Positions 55,352-64,000 of a stretch of DNA of 64,000 nt are shown here, piece by piece (position 1 is the first letter of the stretch; each line of letters begins with the position of its first letter). The DNA is taken from the NCBI RefSeq assembly GCF_900120175.1, contig NZ_FQLF01000004.1, positions 310,001-374,000 of the forward strand. Direction: 5' to 3'. The notes under the pieces are model-generated. The model was not told the origin of the DNA. It made no database searches and saw only the letters and a list, made by a program, of their open reading frames with translations. Position numbers and translations under genes: made by a program. The stretch is from Oceanicoccus sp. KOV_DT_Chl (GTDB lineage Bacteria; Pseudomonadota; Gammaproteobacteria; Pseudomonadales; Dasaniaceae).

Positions 55352-56107
55352 CTAAGAAAAAAGTGCGCGCACCGCTTGCAAGTCCTGTTCGGTATCTACC
55401 CCGGCAGGAATCGATTGGCAGGCGGGTTTGGCAACGATGATGGCGCCATTTTCCAACGCACGTAGCTGCTCCAGCTTTTCTGTTCGCTCCAACGGGCTGA
55501 CTGGCCACTCCACGAACTGATGCAATAACCCGACCCGGTAAGCGTAAATACCAATGTGGCGATAATAGTTTACGCCGTCAGGAAGTTGTTCGTTGTCGCC
55601 ATTAAATCCATCGCGGTACCAAGGTATAGGCGCGCGGGAAAAATACAAAGCGCGACCATGACAATCCATAGTGACTTTCACTGCATTGGGGTTAAATACC
55701 GTATCAATATCAGTAATAGGTTCTACCAAAGTCGAAATCGCCGCTTGCGCATCAGCGGCCAAATCGGCAGCCACTTGATTGATGACCGCAGGGGGAATCA
55801 GTGGTTCATCACCTTGTACATTCACCACAATATGATCACTCGAGAAACCTAATTGAGTGACCACTTCCTGCAGGCGATCAGTACCGGATTCATGAGTAAG
55901 CGATGTCATACACACCTCTGCACCAAAAGCCAGAGCAACCTCAGCAATACGTTGATCATCAGTGGCAATGATCACCCGTTCGGCGGCACTTTTACAGGCT
56001 TGCTCATAGACGCGTTGCACCATAGGTTTGCCAGCAATATCTGCCAACGGTTTTGCCGGTAAGCGACTGGAGGCATAGCGGGATGGAATAATGACACTAA
56101 AGCTCAT
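55352..56107 (-). CDS. kdsB: 3-deoxy-manno-octulosonate cytidylyltransferase
   Basis: It activates Kdo with CTP for lipopolysaccharide inner-core synthesis. 251 residues; [20 protein letters not shown] is the nucleotide-binding start, and [20 protein letters not shown] and [20 protein letters not shown] are typical. Its ATG overlaps the lpxK stop (ATGA type), so it is translationally coupled to lpxK. Intact. Confidence 0.97.
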   Translation of the reverse strand: MSFSVIIPSRYASSRLPAKPLADIAGKPMVQRVYEQACKSAAERVIIATDDQRIAEVALAFGAEVCMTSLTHESGTDRLQEVVTQLGFSSDHIVVNVQGDEPLIPPAVINQVAADLAADAQAAISTLVEPITDIDTVFNPNAVKVTMDCHGRALYFSRAPIPWYRDGFNGDNEQLPDGVNYYRHIGIYAYRVGLLHQFVEWPVSPLERTEKLEQLRALENGAIIVAKPACQSIPAGVDTEQDLQAVRALFS

Positions 56108-57150
56108 TCGGGCTCCTTGTTAACAGCAGCAAGCCGTTTAAGGGTTGCGACCACATCAGTTAGCAACTCACCCTCAATGTTCGCACTCACTGGTAAATAC
56201 CAGCTATTGGATGTACGCGGTAAGCAACGAATTTTTACCGCGTCTTTCTCCGTCATAATAATTGCCAGATCATCATCAAACTGTAGGTCAGTTTCTACAA
56301 AGGGATGATGATCAGCAAAACAATGTTCTGTTGGATCAAAGTCTAATTGTTTTAAGCTGGTAAAAAAACGTTGGGGGTTACCAATGCCGGCAATGGCATG
56401 TACCTGTTTATTGCCCGACCATTCATTGGCAGCAATGGTTGTGTCGCCATTTAATGCGTGAAGGCTCGCAGGGATTAATCGCATAACGCTAGAGCTGACT
56501 GCAGCAGGTAAGGGAACTGGGCGCCCATTACAAACCACATGATTGACAGTGGTTAATCGCGCCAGTGACTCCCGTAGCGGGCCGGCCGGTAATAACAACT
56601 GATTAGCAAAACCCCGCACTCCCATCTACCACTACAATTTCATAATCACGCTGCAAGGCATAATGCTGCAGTCCATCATCGCTGATAATCACATCGCAAC
56701 TATGCGCAGCTAATAAAGCGGTGACCGCTTGCTGCCGGTTGCCATCAATCACGACTGGCACCTTAGCACGCAAGGCAATTAACAACGCTTCATCACCACT
56801 GTGTTGCACCGGGCTCTCAGCAGTGACGGTATAAGGATAATGAGGTGCTTGACTACCATAGCCGCGACTAATAACACCCGGACTAAAGCCTGCCTGTTGA
56901 AGCGCTTCAACTAATGCGATAACCATCGGTGTTTTACCCGTCCCCCCTACCGTTATATTGCCGACCACAATCAAGGTACCGGTGGACGGAAGGAAGCCAA
57001 CAAACCGCGCTGATATAAATGACGCCGCACACCGGACATCAGCTGATAAAGTAAACTCAGAGGTGTCAGCAGTAACAGCCATGGCGACCTCTGATACCAG
57101 GCACGCACCAGAAAATGCTCGCGGCTATTTTCTGCTGAAGATTTTGCCAC
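56104..57150 (-). CDS. lpxK: Tetraacyldisaccharide 4'-kinase (two frameshifts)
   Basis: LpxK phosphorylates the lipid A disaccharide at the 4' position. The true N-terminus reads from GTG 57150: [20 protein letters not shown] and a membrane segment [19 protein letters not shown], then a one-base loss at 56975-56976 changes frame into [20 protein letters not shown], the Walker [21 protein letters not shown] follows. A surplus base at 56608-56615 then separates this from [20 protein letters not shown] to the end. About 348 residues when repaired, normal length. It follows exbD by 10 bases and overlaps kdsB. Confidence 0.9.
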
Positions 57151-57160
57151 GCTGATTACC

Positions 57161-57580
57161 CTACTCGCCTGCAGGCTTTTTAGTGGTCAAACTGAGATGA
57201 GAAAAACCCAACTGCCCCGCTACATCCATCGCGGTAATAACCGCTTGATGAGGCGTTTTCGCATCAGCAGTAATGGTTAAAGGTAAACTGAAATCGCCAG
57301 CAGCCACTTCTTTCAATGCGGCGGCGATAATATCTTTTTTACTGGACACCAAACTATTGCCATTCACCACATACTGGCCATTGGCATCAATAATAATTTC
57401 AATCTGTTGTGGCTGATCAGTGGACTCTTCGCCGGTGGCTTCAGGTAGATCCAGGCTCAGATGGGTCTCTTTAGTAAACGTGGTAGAGACCATGAAAAAG
57501 ATCAACAACAAAAACACCACATCGATCAGTGGCGTTAAGTTGACGGTGACTTCTTCACCTTTTTGTCGTCGAAATTGCAC
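57161..57580 (-). CDS. ExbD/TolR-family protein
   Basis: A 139-residue membrane protein with one N-terminal helix (VNLTPLIDVVFLLLIFFMVS) that carries the conserved aspartate for proton use, and a periplasmic domain. It pairs with the ExbB/TolQ-like protein encoded just upstream. In Pseudomonas the same comEC-exbB-exbD-lpxK order occurs. The start is GTG at 57580. Confidence 0.9.
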   Translation of the reverse strand: MQFRRQKGEEVTVNLTPLIDVVFLLLIFFMVSTTFTKETHLSLDLPEATGEESTDQPQQIEIIIDANGQYVVNGNSLVSSKKDIIAAALKEVAAGDFSLPLTITADAKTPHQAVITAMDVAGQLGFSHLSLTTKKPAGE

Positions 57581-57594
57581 GTATTTTGTGTCCG

Positions 57595-58221
57595 TTAACT
57601 GGATTTGATATCGACTTTGCGTTCGCCATGAAGAGCATCCACCAACTTAATAGTTTCCTGCTCCAACGTTACAACAACGTTATCAATACGACGGGAATAA
57701 AACCGGTGCATAATCAATGCCGGGATCGCGACACTCAAACCCGCCGCCGTGGTAATCAGCGCCTCTGAAATACCACCAGCCAATACACCGGCATTGCCGG
57801 TACCTTGCAACATGATCTCGGTGAATACTTTAATCATGCCGATGACCGTACCTAACAAGCCCAGTAAAGGCGCAACCGCCGCGATGGTACCCAACGTATT
57901 GAGGTAGCGTTCCAGATCATGGACTACATGACTGGCCGCCTCCTGAATACTTTCTTTCATGACGTCACGACCATGGCGTGAATTACTCAGGCCAGCAGCC
58001 AATATACGGCCCAATGGCGAAGACTGTTTTAACTCTCGCAATTTATCAGCGGTCACCTGATTATTTTTGATCCAGCCCCAGACTTGGGCCAGAAGGTGTG
58101 GAGGTGCAATTTTTGCCGGATTAAGAGCCAGATAGCGTTCAATACAAATCGCCACTGCGGCTATCGAACAAAGCATGATCGGCAGCATTAACCAGCCACC
58201 CGCCTTTATCAGTTCAAACAC
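57595..58221 (-). CDS. ExbB/TolQ-family proton channel protein
   Basis: A 208-residue MotA/TolQ/ExbB-type protein with three membrane helices: WLMLPIMLCSIAAVAICIE, LGTIAAVAPLLGLLGTVIGM and LITTAAGLSVAIPALIMH. The last two carry the threonines of the ion channel. With the ExbD-like partner it probably powers a TonB or other envelope process; since it sits in the lpxK cluster, a role in envelope transport is likely but not shown. GTG start at 58221 with GGGAG upstream. Confidence 0.9.
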   Translation of the reverse strand: MFELIKAGGWLMLPIMLCSIAAVAICIERYLALNPAKIAPPHLLAQVWGWIKNNQVTADKLRELKQSSPLGRILAAGLSNSRHGRDVMKESIQEAASHVVHDLERYLNTLGTIAAVAPLLGLLGTVIGMIKVFTEIMLQGTGNAGVLAGGISEALITTAAGLSVAIPALIMHRFYSRRIDNVVVTLEQETIKLVDALHGERKVDIKSS

Positions 58222-58348
58222 TCACGTTCTCCCATTTTCGTCTGCTAAGACAATTACTTAGCCACGCTTTCTTATGCACTTATTGAACTGCATTATACTG
58301 ACCAGCCAAGGAAAAACTATCGACTATAGCTAATTTGTTGACAAGTTT

Positions 58349-60663
58349 TTAATCACTATCAACTGGTGCCAACCAATAACGTCGTCGCTGCTGCCGATAA
58401 GCACTCGGTATCAGTAATTTCCCCTGCCTAACAGTAAATGTGAGTGCGCCAGTCTGATGACTAATCAACGTGTTGCTGTCCACTTGCTGGTAGCGTTGTT
58501 GGATATCTGGCCGCGGGTGCGAAAACTGATTGCGATAGCCACTGCTAAAAACCACATACTCAGCAGCCACTGACTTTACCCAAGGCCATGACGAGGAACT
58601 ATGACTGCCGTGATGGGGTGCAATCAGTACGTTACTGGCTAATTGGGGACCGAGATTATGTACCATGAGCGTCTCTACGGACTGCTCGATATCTCCGGCT
58701 AATAAAAAGCCGATTTGCTGACTGCTAATCTTTAACACGCAAGAGCGGTTGTTACTGCGAGCATAAGTCGTATCAGTTTGAGGATGTAACACCGCATAAT
58801 CGATACCATCCCACTGCCATTGCTGACCTGCCAGACAAGGCAAAACACCGTATTGCTGATAGGGCAAAGGATCACCCATCATCACCTGATCAACCGTGAA
58901 CTGATCCCGCAAGGACAGCCAGTTACCGGCATGATCATTATCGTTGTGACTGATGACTAAAGTATTGATCGTCTCCACGCCACGCTGCAGTAAAAAAGGT
59001 TGAACGACCGCTGTCACCATCGAGAAATCGTCACTGAATTTGGCACCCACATCATAAACCAACACATGCTCGCGACTGATCACTACAATGGCCAGCCCCT
59101 GGCCAACGTCCAACACGGTCAGCTCTAGATCACCCGCGCCATGAGCGGTGACTGATAAGCAAACAACGGTATGAGTAATAACAAACCTAACCATTTTAAC
59201 GGCAGGCCTTTAGGCAGCAACAGCACCATTGCCCCTACTAGCGCCATACATTTCACCATCAATGGTTTAGCGCTAATCGTCAGCACACCAACACCAGCAA
59301 CCTCATGCAAATAGGATAAACCCTGCAAACTGATAGCTAAAACCCGATCCAATTGTTGCCACAACCACTGCGCAGCACTTTCACTAAAAAAGGCGAGCAC
59401 AGCTGCCACTAAATCCAAGGGCACGATTAAAATGCTGAACACCGGCAACAACAGACTATTTGCAACTGGTGATAGCAACGTTATTTGACCAAAGCACATT
59501 GCCAACACCGGTATTAAGCCAATGAAAACGGCGTACTGGGCAAGCATCCATTGGCGACTTTGGGTCTTACTCTGCCGTCTTCCGGTACTGGCATACAAGA
59601 TGGCACCCACTGCAACAAAGGACAGCCAAAACGACACAGTGATGACTGCTAAGGGGTCTAATAATAAACAGAGCAATAACGCCAATGCCAAGCCGGCCAG
59701 TGGTGAAATATGCCGCTGGCGAATCACACACAACAATACCACCGCAATCATCAATAATGCGCGCTGAGTGGGTAAGGTAAAACCCGCAGCGAGTGCATAA
59801 AGTAACGCTACCGATATAGCGAGCCAGGCGGCGCCAACATGGGCACGACAATTTGGCAGAGAGATCACCAGCAAGCAACGGCTTATTAAAAATACCAGAC
59901 CAGTCACCATGCCCACATGCAGGCCGGAGATCACCATCAAATGCGTCGTCCCTGTTGCCGCGAATAATTGCCACTGACCAGAGCCGATATCGCGCTTATC
60001 GCCGATCAACAGCGCCTTCAACAAGTGGCTATGGGGCAAATTGGGTAAGCTATCCATATAATTGGCGACCCGCCAACGCCATCGATCAACACCCCATTGA
60101 TCATCTGCAAGCAGCCGAATCTGATGCGATGGCCGCACATAACCGGTGGCGCCAATCCCCTGCTGGATTAACCAACTTTGATAATCAAAACCGCCGGGAT
60201 TACTGGTGCCATAAGGCCGCTTAAGTGTTACTAACAAACGCCAATGCTGACCAGGTTTGAGTGGCTGCGGCGCACCATACCATTTCAACCGCACGCGCTT
60301 TAGGCGGTGAGCGCAATCACCTGCAGGGCTAATACAGCGATGGTCAGTAACATTCAAATCAAATTGCTGGAATGACTGACCTCGACTCATGCCAGACGTT
60401 GGTAAGCCACTGATCCGCCCTTGCAACCAAATGGGCTGTTGTTCTAATTCTATAGGCAGCTGTTGAGCCAACAGTTGATGACCGTAATACCCACCCCAAT
60501 TGATTCCTAACAAGACCAGCAATAGCCACCGCCAGTGCTTAAGCCAACAGGTTAACAAGACGCTAACCAGTAGCGCCAATAACAGATACCATTGCGGGGG
60601 TAATTCGGGCAACAACGAGACTGCAGCAATGCCAACCGACACTGCCATCATCCATGACAACAT
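58349..60663 (-). CDS. comEC: ComEC/Rec2 DNA-uptake channel (one frameshift)
   Basis: About 771 residues. The N-terminal part has hydrophobic helices and an OB-like domain (LEQQPIWLQGRISGLPTSGM), the Competence membrane domain is SHLLKALLIGDKRDIGSGQW and GTTHLMVISGLHVGMVTGLV, and the C-terminal metallo-beta-lactamase-like domain begins ELTVLDVGQGLAIVVISREH with NTLVISHNDNDHAGNWLSLR and VLIAPHHGSHSSSSWPW. In natural transformation ComEC forms the inner-membrane channel. One base is missing at 59133-59135 between SPLMARG and DLELTVLDVG; fixed, it reads straight through. The locus is conserved with exbB-exbD-lpxK downstream. Confidence 0.92.
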
Positions 60664-60835
60664 TAGAATTATTCCTTTAACATTAGCTGGCTACAATTAA
60701 CCGGCTTTGTACTTTACATTTTATAATCGTAATTAATAGTAACGGCAACTTAACAGGGTCGCTAGTAGAGAAGGCTGACAATTCCGTGCATAATGCGCGG
60801 CTGCTAATACTTAAATCACTGAGTAATTGCCATTA

Positions 60836-61360
60836 ATGGCTCGCAAATTCATCAAACGCTATATGCCAGATCCCGAGTGGATCAAGCAACAGAAGTCGCT
60901 GCAATTACTGGGTAACTGGATACATGACCCCAATATTTGGCATTTAACTCGCCACTCGGTTTCTATGGCGTGCTTTATTGGGCTGTTTGTCGCCTTTATT
61001 CCGTTACCTACACAAATGCTAATAGCCGCTCTCGCGGCAGTATTGATGCGAGCCAATTTAGCCATCGCGACTATTTTAGTCTGGGTGAGCAACCCGGTCA
61101 CGATGCCGGCGCTATTCTATCTAGCGTATAAAGTGGGCGCTGCGGTCATGGATAGACCGGAACAGCAATTTGTTTTTGAACTGTCATGGCAATGGCTCAC
61201 TACCGAGATTGGCTATACGTGGCAGCCGTTTCTGTTAGGGTGTTTACTCTGCGGACTATTTTCAGGTTTAGCGGGTTCGGCCTTTGTACGTTATGCCTGG
61301 CGCCAGCACACTATTCGTCGCTGGCATGAACGCCGTCTAAAAAGACAGAAAAAAAGCTAG
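60836..61360 (+). CDS. DUF2062 membrane protein
   Basis: A 174-residue protein with DUF2062: basic N-terminus (MARKFIKRYMPDPEWIKQQK), helices around CFIGLFVAFIPLPTQMLIAA LAAVLMRANL, AIATILVWVSNPVTMPALFY and the C-terminal WQPFLLGCLLCGLFSGLAG, and a basic tail. Function unknown; homologues lie next to comEC or lol genes in other gammaproteobacteria. I start at ATG 60836, three codons inside a TTG-initiated frame. Convergent with lolE-like gene, 4 bases apart. Confidence 0.85.
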   Translation: MARKFIKRYMPDPEWIKQQKSLQLLGNWIHDPNIWHLTRHSVSMACFIGLFVAFIPLPTQMLIAALAAVLMRANLAIATILVWVSNPVTMPALFYLAYKVGAAVMDRPEQQFVFELSWQWLTTEIGYTWQPFLLGCLLCGLFSGLAGSAFVRYAWRQHTIRRWHERRLKRQKKS

Positions 61361-61364
61361 ATGT

Positions 61365-62636
61365 TTACTCGTAGCGCAGCGCATCTGCCGGCTGTACGCG
61401 AGATGCTCGCCACGCCGGGTAGACCGTCGCCAACACACTCATCACAAACGCCGTAGCAGACACCGCAATGACATCCTGGATGCGTAAATCTGATGGTAAA
61501 TAATCGATGGGGTAAACGTCGGAATTCAAAAACTGGACTCCTAGCAACGTCTGTAGTGCCGCCACAATCTCAGTAATAGATATAGCCAATAACACACCCA
61601 GTATGCATCCGATACCGGTGCCGATTAACGCGATTAATGTTCCCTGCACCATAAACACCGCCATTACACCTGACGGGCTTGCACCAGCGGTACGTAAAAT
61701 GGCAATCTCACCACGCTTATCCGTCACGATCATTATCAGCGCCGACACTACATTAAATGCCGCCACCGCGATAATGGTAACCAGCATCAAACCCACCAAT
61801 TGTTTTGATAATTGAATAGCAGAATATAAATTACCATGTGTGCGAGTCCAGTCACGAGTGGTAAAACCATAAGGTATATTCTGACTTAACTCCCAAGCGA
61901 TGCGTGGCGCTTCAAAGGTATCCGTGACAGTCACCCGCAAACCCTGTTGCCGTTGCTGCGGCGGTATTAATGAAATAGCGCGATGCAAAGAGATCAGTGC
62001 GACTGATTGGTCCAATTCGGTACCGGTGGTAAAAATATCGGCTACAGTCAGTTGAACAAAACTTGGATTGAGTCGACCGCTGTCGGTTTCCTGCGGAACC
62101 ATTACACTGACAGTGTCGCCAACACTAACACCCACCCGCTTGGCCAGCGCTGCGCCTAATAAAATACCCGGGCTAAGCCGTTCTGTACTATCTTGTAAAT
62201 TATCTAGCGCAGTATTGTCGACATAGTCCGCCAGAATCGAGACCGACTTTTCACGCTCAGGATTAATGCCGTAAATTAAAACACCCTCTACATTAGTTCC
62301 TCGCAGTAACATCGCATTCAATTGTACAAAAGGCGCAACCGCTTGCACCTGTGGATGATGCATAATTTTATTTTCAATTTGCTTCCAACTGGCCTGTTGC
62401 TCTACGGATGTATCTTGCACTTGATAACTGGTGATGTTGATATGCGGCACCAAACCTAAAATTTTGTTGCGCATTTCCCGGTCAAAACCATTCATTACTG
62501 ATAGCACCAAAATCAACAAAGCCACACCCAAAGCCATGCCCATCATCGATACTAACGAAATAAAGGAGACTAGCTGGCTTCGTCTACGAGCACCGGCGTA
62601 ACGGATACCAATAAATAAGGGATAGGGATTAAACAC
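61365..62636 (-). CDS. Lipoprotein-releasing ABC transporter permease (LolC/LolE family)
   Basis: A membrane permease of about 423 residues that, with LolD, releases outer-membrane lipoproteins to LolA. FNPYPLFIGIRYAGARRRSQ at the start, MMGMALGVALLILVLSVMNG, a large periplasmic domain, and the C-terminal IVAALQTLLGVQFLNSDVYP, then YPAWRASRVQPADALRYE (the family-typical ALRYE end). The start is GTG at 62636 or the TTG two codons before, overlapping the lolD stop. Partner permease gene lies upstream (lolC-lolD-lolE order). Confidence 0.92.
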   Translation of the reverse strand: MFNPYPLFIGIRYAGARRRSQLVSFISLVSMMGMALGVALLILVLSVMNGFDREMRNKILGLVPHINITSYQVQDTSVEQQASWKQIENKIMHHPQVQAVAPFVQLNAMLLRGTNVEGVLIYGINPEREKSVSILADYVDNTALDNLQDSTERLSPGILLGAALAKRVGVSVGDTVSVMVPQETDSGRLNPSFVQLTVADIFTTGTELDQSVALISLHRAISLIPPQQRQQGLRVTVTDTFEAPRIAWELSQNIPYGFTTRDWTRTHGNLYSAIQLSKQLVGLMLVTIIAVAAFNVVSALIMIVTDKRGEIAILRTAGASPSGVMAVFMVQGTLIALIGTGIGCILGVLLAISITEIVAALQTLLGVQFLNSDVYPIDYLPSDLRIQDVIAVSATAFVMSVLATVYPAWRASRVQPADALRYE

Positions 62637-62638
62637 GT

Positions 62639-63325
62639 TCAAGCATCCTGCAATTTGCCATCAACAAGCGACAACTGTCTATCCATTTGCGCAGCCAATG
62701 CCAAGTCATGAGTAACTATAATAAAACTGGTTTGTAACTGCTGGTTGAGCTCTTTCATTAAGTCATGGATAGCGTTAGCGGTATGATGATCGAGGTTACC
62801 GGTCGGCTCATCCAGCATCACGCACTGTGGCTCAGTGACTAATGCGCGGGCAATTGCAACTCGCTGGCGCTCACCACCGGAGAGTTCTCCCGGCTTATGT
62901 TCCAATCTTGCCGACAACCCTACCCGCGCCAACATCGCGCTGGCTTTTTGTTCTATCAATGAAGATTTTTCACCGCGTATCAATAGCGGAATAGCAACAT
63001 TTTCCAATGCTGTGAACTCTCCCAATAGATGATGAAACTGATAAACAAAACCCAAATAGCGGTTACGTAATTCTCCTCGCTGTTTTTCCGACAGCGTACT
63101 TAAATCTTTACCGGCAACAAATACCTGACCCGTGCTGGGCAAATCCAAACCGCCCAACATATTGAGCAAGGTCGATTTACCCGCACCGGAAGCACCGACA
63201 ATAGCGACGCGCTCACCGGCATTAATGTTGAGATTGATGCCCGCCAACACGTGTAAATCCTGCGGGCCTTGTCGATACGTTTTATGCAGATCTACACACT
63301 GCAATACCGCTGCTGAATTATTCAA
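62639..63325 (-). CDS. lolD: Lipoprotein-releasing ABC transporter ATPase
   Basis: A 228-residue ATPase. Walker A is [20 protein letters not shown], the signature [20 protein letters not shown], Walker [13 protein letters not shown], and [20 protein letters not shown] is the LolD Q-loop motif. The start is a TTG at 63325. It is flanked by two LolC/E permease genes on the same strand. Confidence 0.96.
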   Translation of the reverse strand: MNNSAAVLQCVDLHKTYRQGPQDLHVLAGINLNINAGERVAIVGASGAGKSTLLNMLGGLDLPSTGQVFVAGKDLSTLSEKQRGELRNRYLGFVYQFHHLLGEFTALENVAIPLLIRGEKSSLIEQKASAMLARVGLSARLEHKPGELSGGERQRVAIARALVTEPQCVMLDEPTGNLDHHTANAIHDLMKELNQQLQTSFIIVTHDLALAAQMDRQLSLVDGKLQDA

Positions 63326-63373
63326 AATATCTATCTCTTTAAAGTATGCATAACACTAACTGCTACCCATCCG

Positions 63374-64000
63374 TTATTCATATCTAAGGGCTTCTGCAGG
63401 ATGCACTTTTGCTGCACGCGTTGCCGGATATATCGTGGCTAGAAAGCTGAGCACTAAACCACAGCCAGCAACCATTAACACATCTGACCATACCAACACA
63501 GAAGGTATCCGGCTAATAAAATACACATCCGGATTGAACACATGACCACCCAGAGTGGTTTCCAACCACACCACTACATTACCCACATTCAGCGCTAACG
63601 GTATGCCTAAGCCGATTCCAATAGCGATACCGGATAATCCAACCACCGTCCCCTGAATCATAAATATTTTTAAAATTGTGGCCGGTGATGCCCCCATGGT
63701 TCTGAGCACAGCAATGTCTGAGCGCTTGTCGGCAACCATCATGCTGAGAATGGAAACAATATTAAAAGCAGCAATAAACACGATGATCAACAGCAATAAA
63801 GCCACCATGGTTTTCTCCATCGCCACTGCTTTAAATAAGCTACCCTGGGTTTCACTCCAGGCCGTGGCCGATGAGTTTTCAGGCATCAGCTGTAAGACGT
63901 CATCCAAATAGCTATTTACCGCCATCAAGTCATCAAACTGCAGACGTAGACCTTGTACATCCGTACCCATTTGAAATAATTTCTGGCCATCAGCTAAATG
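63374..64000 (-). CDS. LolC/LolE-family permease, C-terminal part
   Basis: The frame is open to the window edge, so only the last 209 or so residues are present. It has the ABC permease C-terminal features: MVALLLLIIVFIAAFNIVSI, DIAVLRTMGASPATILKIFM, FLATIYPATRAAKVHPAEAL and the ALRYE end. The order permease-LolD-permease shows this is the LolC partner. An internal ATG at 63970 is not the true start. Confidence 0.93.
   Translation of the reverse strand, partial: HLADGQKLFQMGTDVQGLRLQFDDLMAVNSYLDDVLQLMPENSSATAWSETQGSLFKAVAMEKTMVALLLLIIVFIAAFNIVSILSMMVADKRSDIAVLRTMGASPATILKIFMIQGTVVGLSGIAIGIGLGIPLALNVGNVVVWLETTLGGHVFNPDVYFISRIPSVLVWSDVLMVAGCGLVLSFLATIYPATRAAKVHPAEALRYE

Noticed and set aside
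549-59135. Programmed frameshifting as a common cause of the split genes
   Set aside because: The sites lack slippery heptamers and stem-loops, occur in unrelated genes, and go both ways; base-calling error in G/C runs is simpler.
1-64000. CRISPR array, prophage or defence island
   Set aside because: No regularly spaced repeats, cas genes, phage structural genes, restriction systems or toxin-antitoxin pairs were recognised.

Overview
The window reads as a chromosomal segment of a free-living, probably marine gammaproteobacterium. Gene order supports this: fimV-asd-leuBDC and lolCDE / comEC-exbBD-lpxK-kdsB-ptp-murB follow the Pseudomonas-type arrangement, and yggL, yibL, a pgsA-uvrC pair, a rhomboid gene, a LuxI/LuxR pair and large TonB receptors are present. 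The base composition looks moderate in G+C. I place it near Pseudomonadales/Cellvibrionales by inference only; no rRNA gene is present.

Layout. 1-6 kb: fimV, asd and the leucine genes leuB, leuD and leuC on the minus strand, with a divergent LysR regulator. 6.9-9.3 kb: a signalling pair, a tandem kinase/pseudokinase and a membrane-anchored FHA protein. 9.4-31.6 kb: a TonB receptor, flavodoxin and VanZ-like genes, pepN, DUF2797, DUF1315, rhomboid, phosphatase, SDR, nadK, DUF1853, a cyclic-nucleotide/rhodanese protein, a PLP enzyme, a coiled-coil protein, an SDR with a divergent double-MarR regulator and a fatty-acid-hydroxylase-type protein, then csrA-luxR-luxI. 32-33 kb: three tRNA genes (Gly, Cys, Leu). 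33-41.5 kb is the accessory part: two PEP-CTERM-type secreted proteins, an integron attC-like site split by an IS1182-type element, a RAYT transposase flanked by inverted repeats, a decayed RAYT end and two copies of a MITE-like repeat. 41.6-49.6 kb: a cysteine-rich lipoprotein, a GNAT, a penicillin-acylase-family lipoprotein and a second TonB receptor. 49.9-64 kb: housekeeping genes for ribosome-associated factors, phospholipid synthesis, DNA repair, peptidoglycan and LPS precursors, DNA uptake and lipoprotein export.

Quality of the sequence. Ten genes (fimV, asd, the kinase, pepN, a deazaflavin-type reductase, a LysR, the acylase, uvrC, lpxK, comEC) are broken by a total of 13 single-base indels. 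Eleven are apparent deletions, nearly all within short G or C runs. Adding or removing one base restores family-typical protein in every case. I treat these as probable sequence errors and give full-length coordinates.

The most interesting signals are two near-identical palindromes (AACTACC-N6-GGTAGTT) on either side of luxR, one in the luxR-luxI promoter region and one in front of csrA, suggesting quorum control of CsrA; the kinase-pseudokinase/FHA pair; and the transposon that sits exactly in the core site of an attC-like element.
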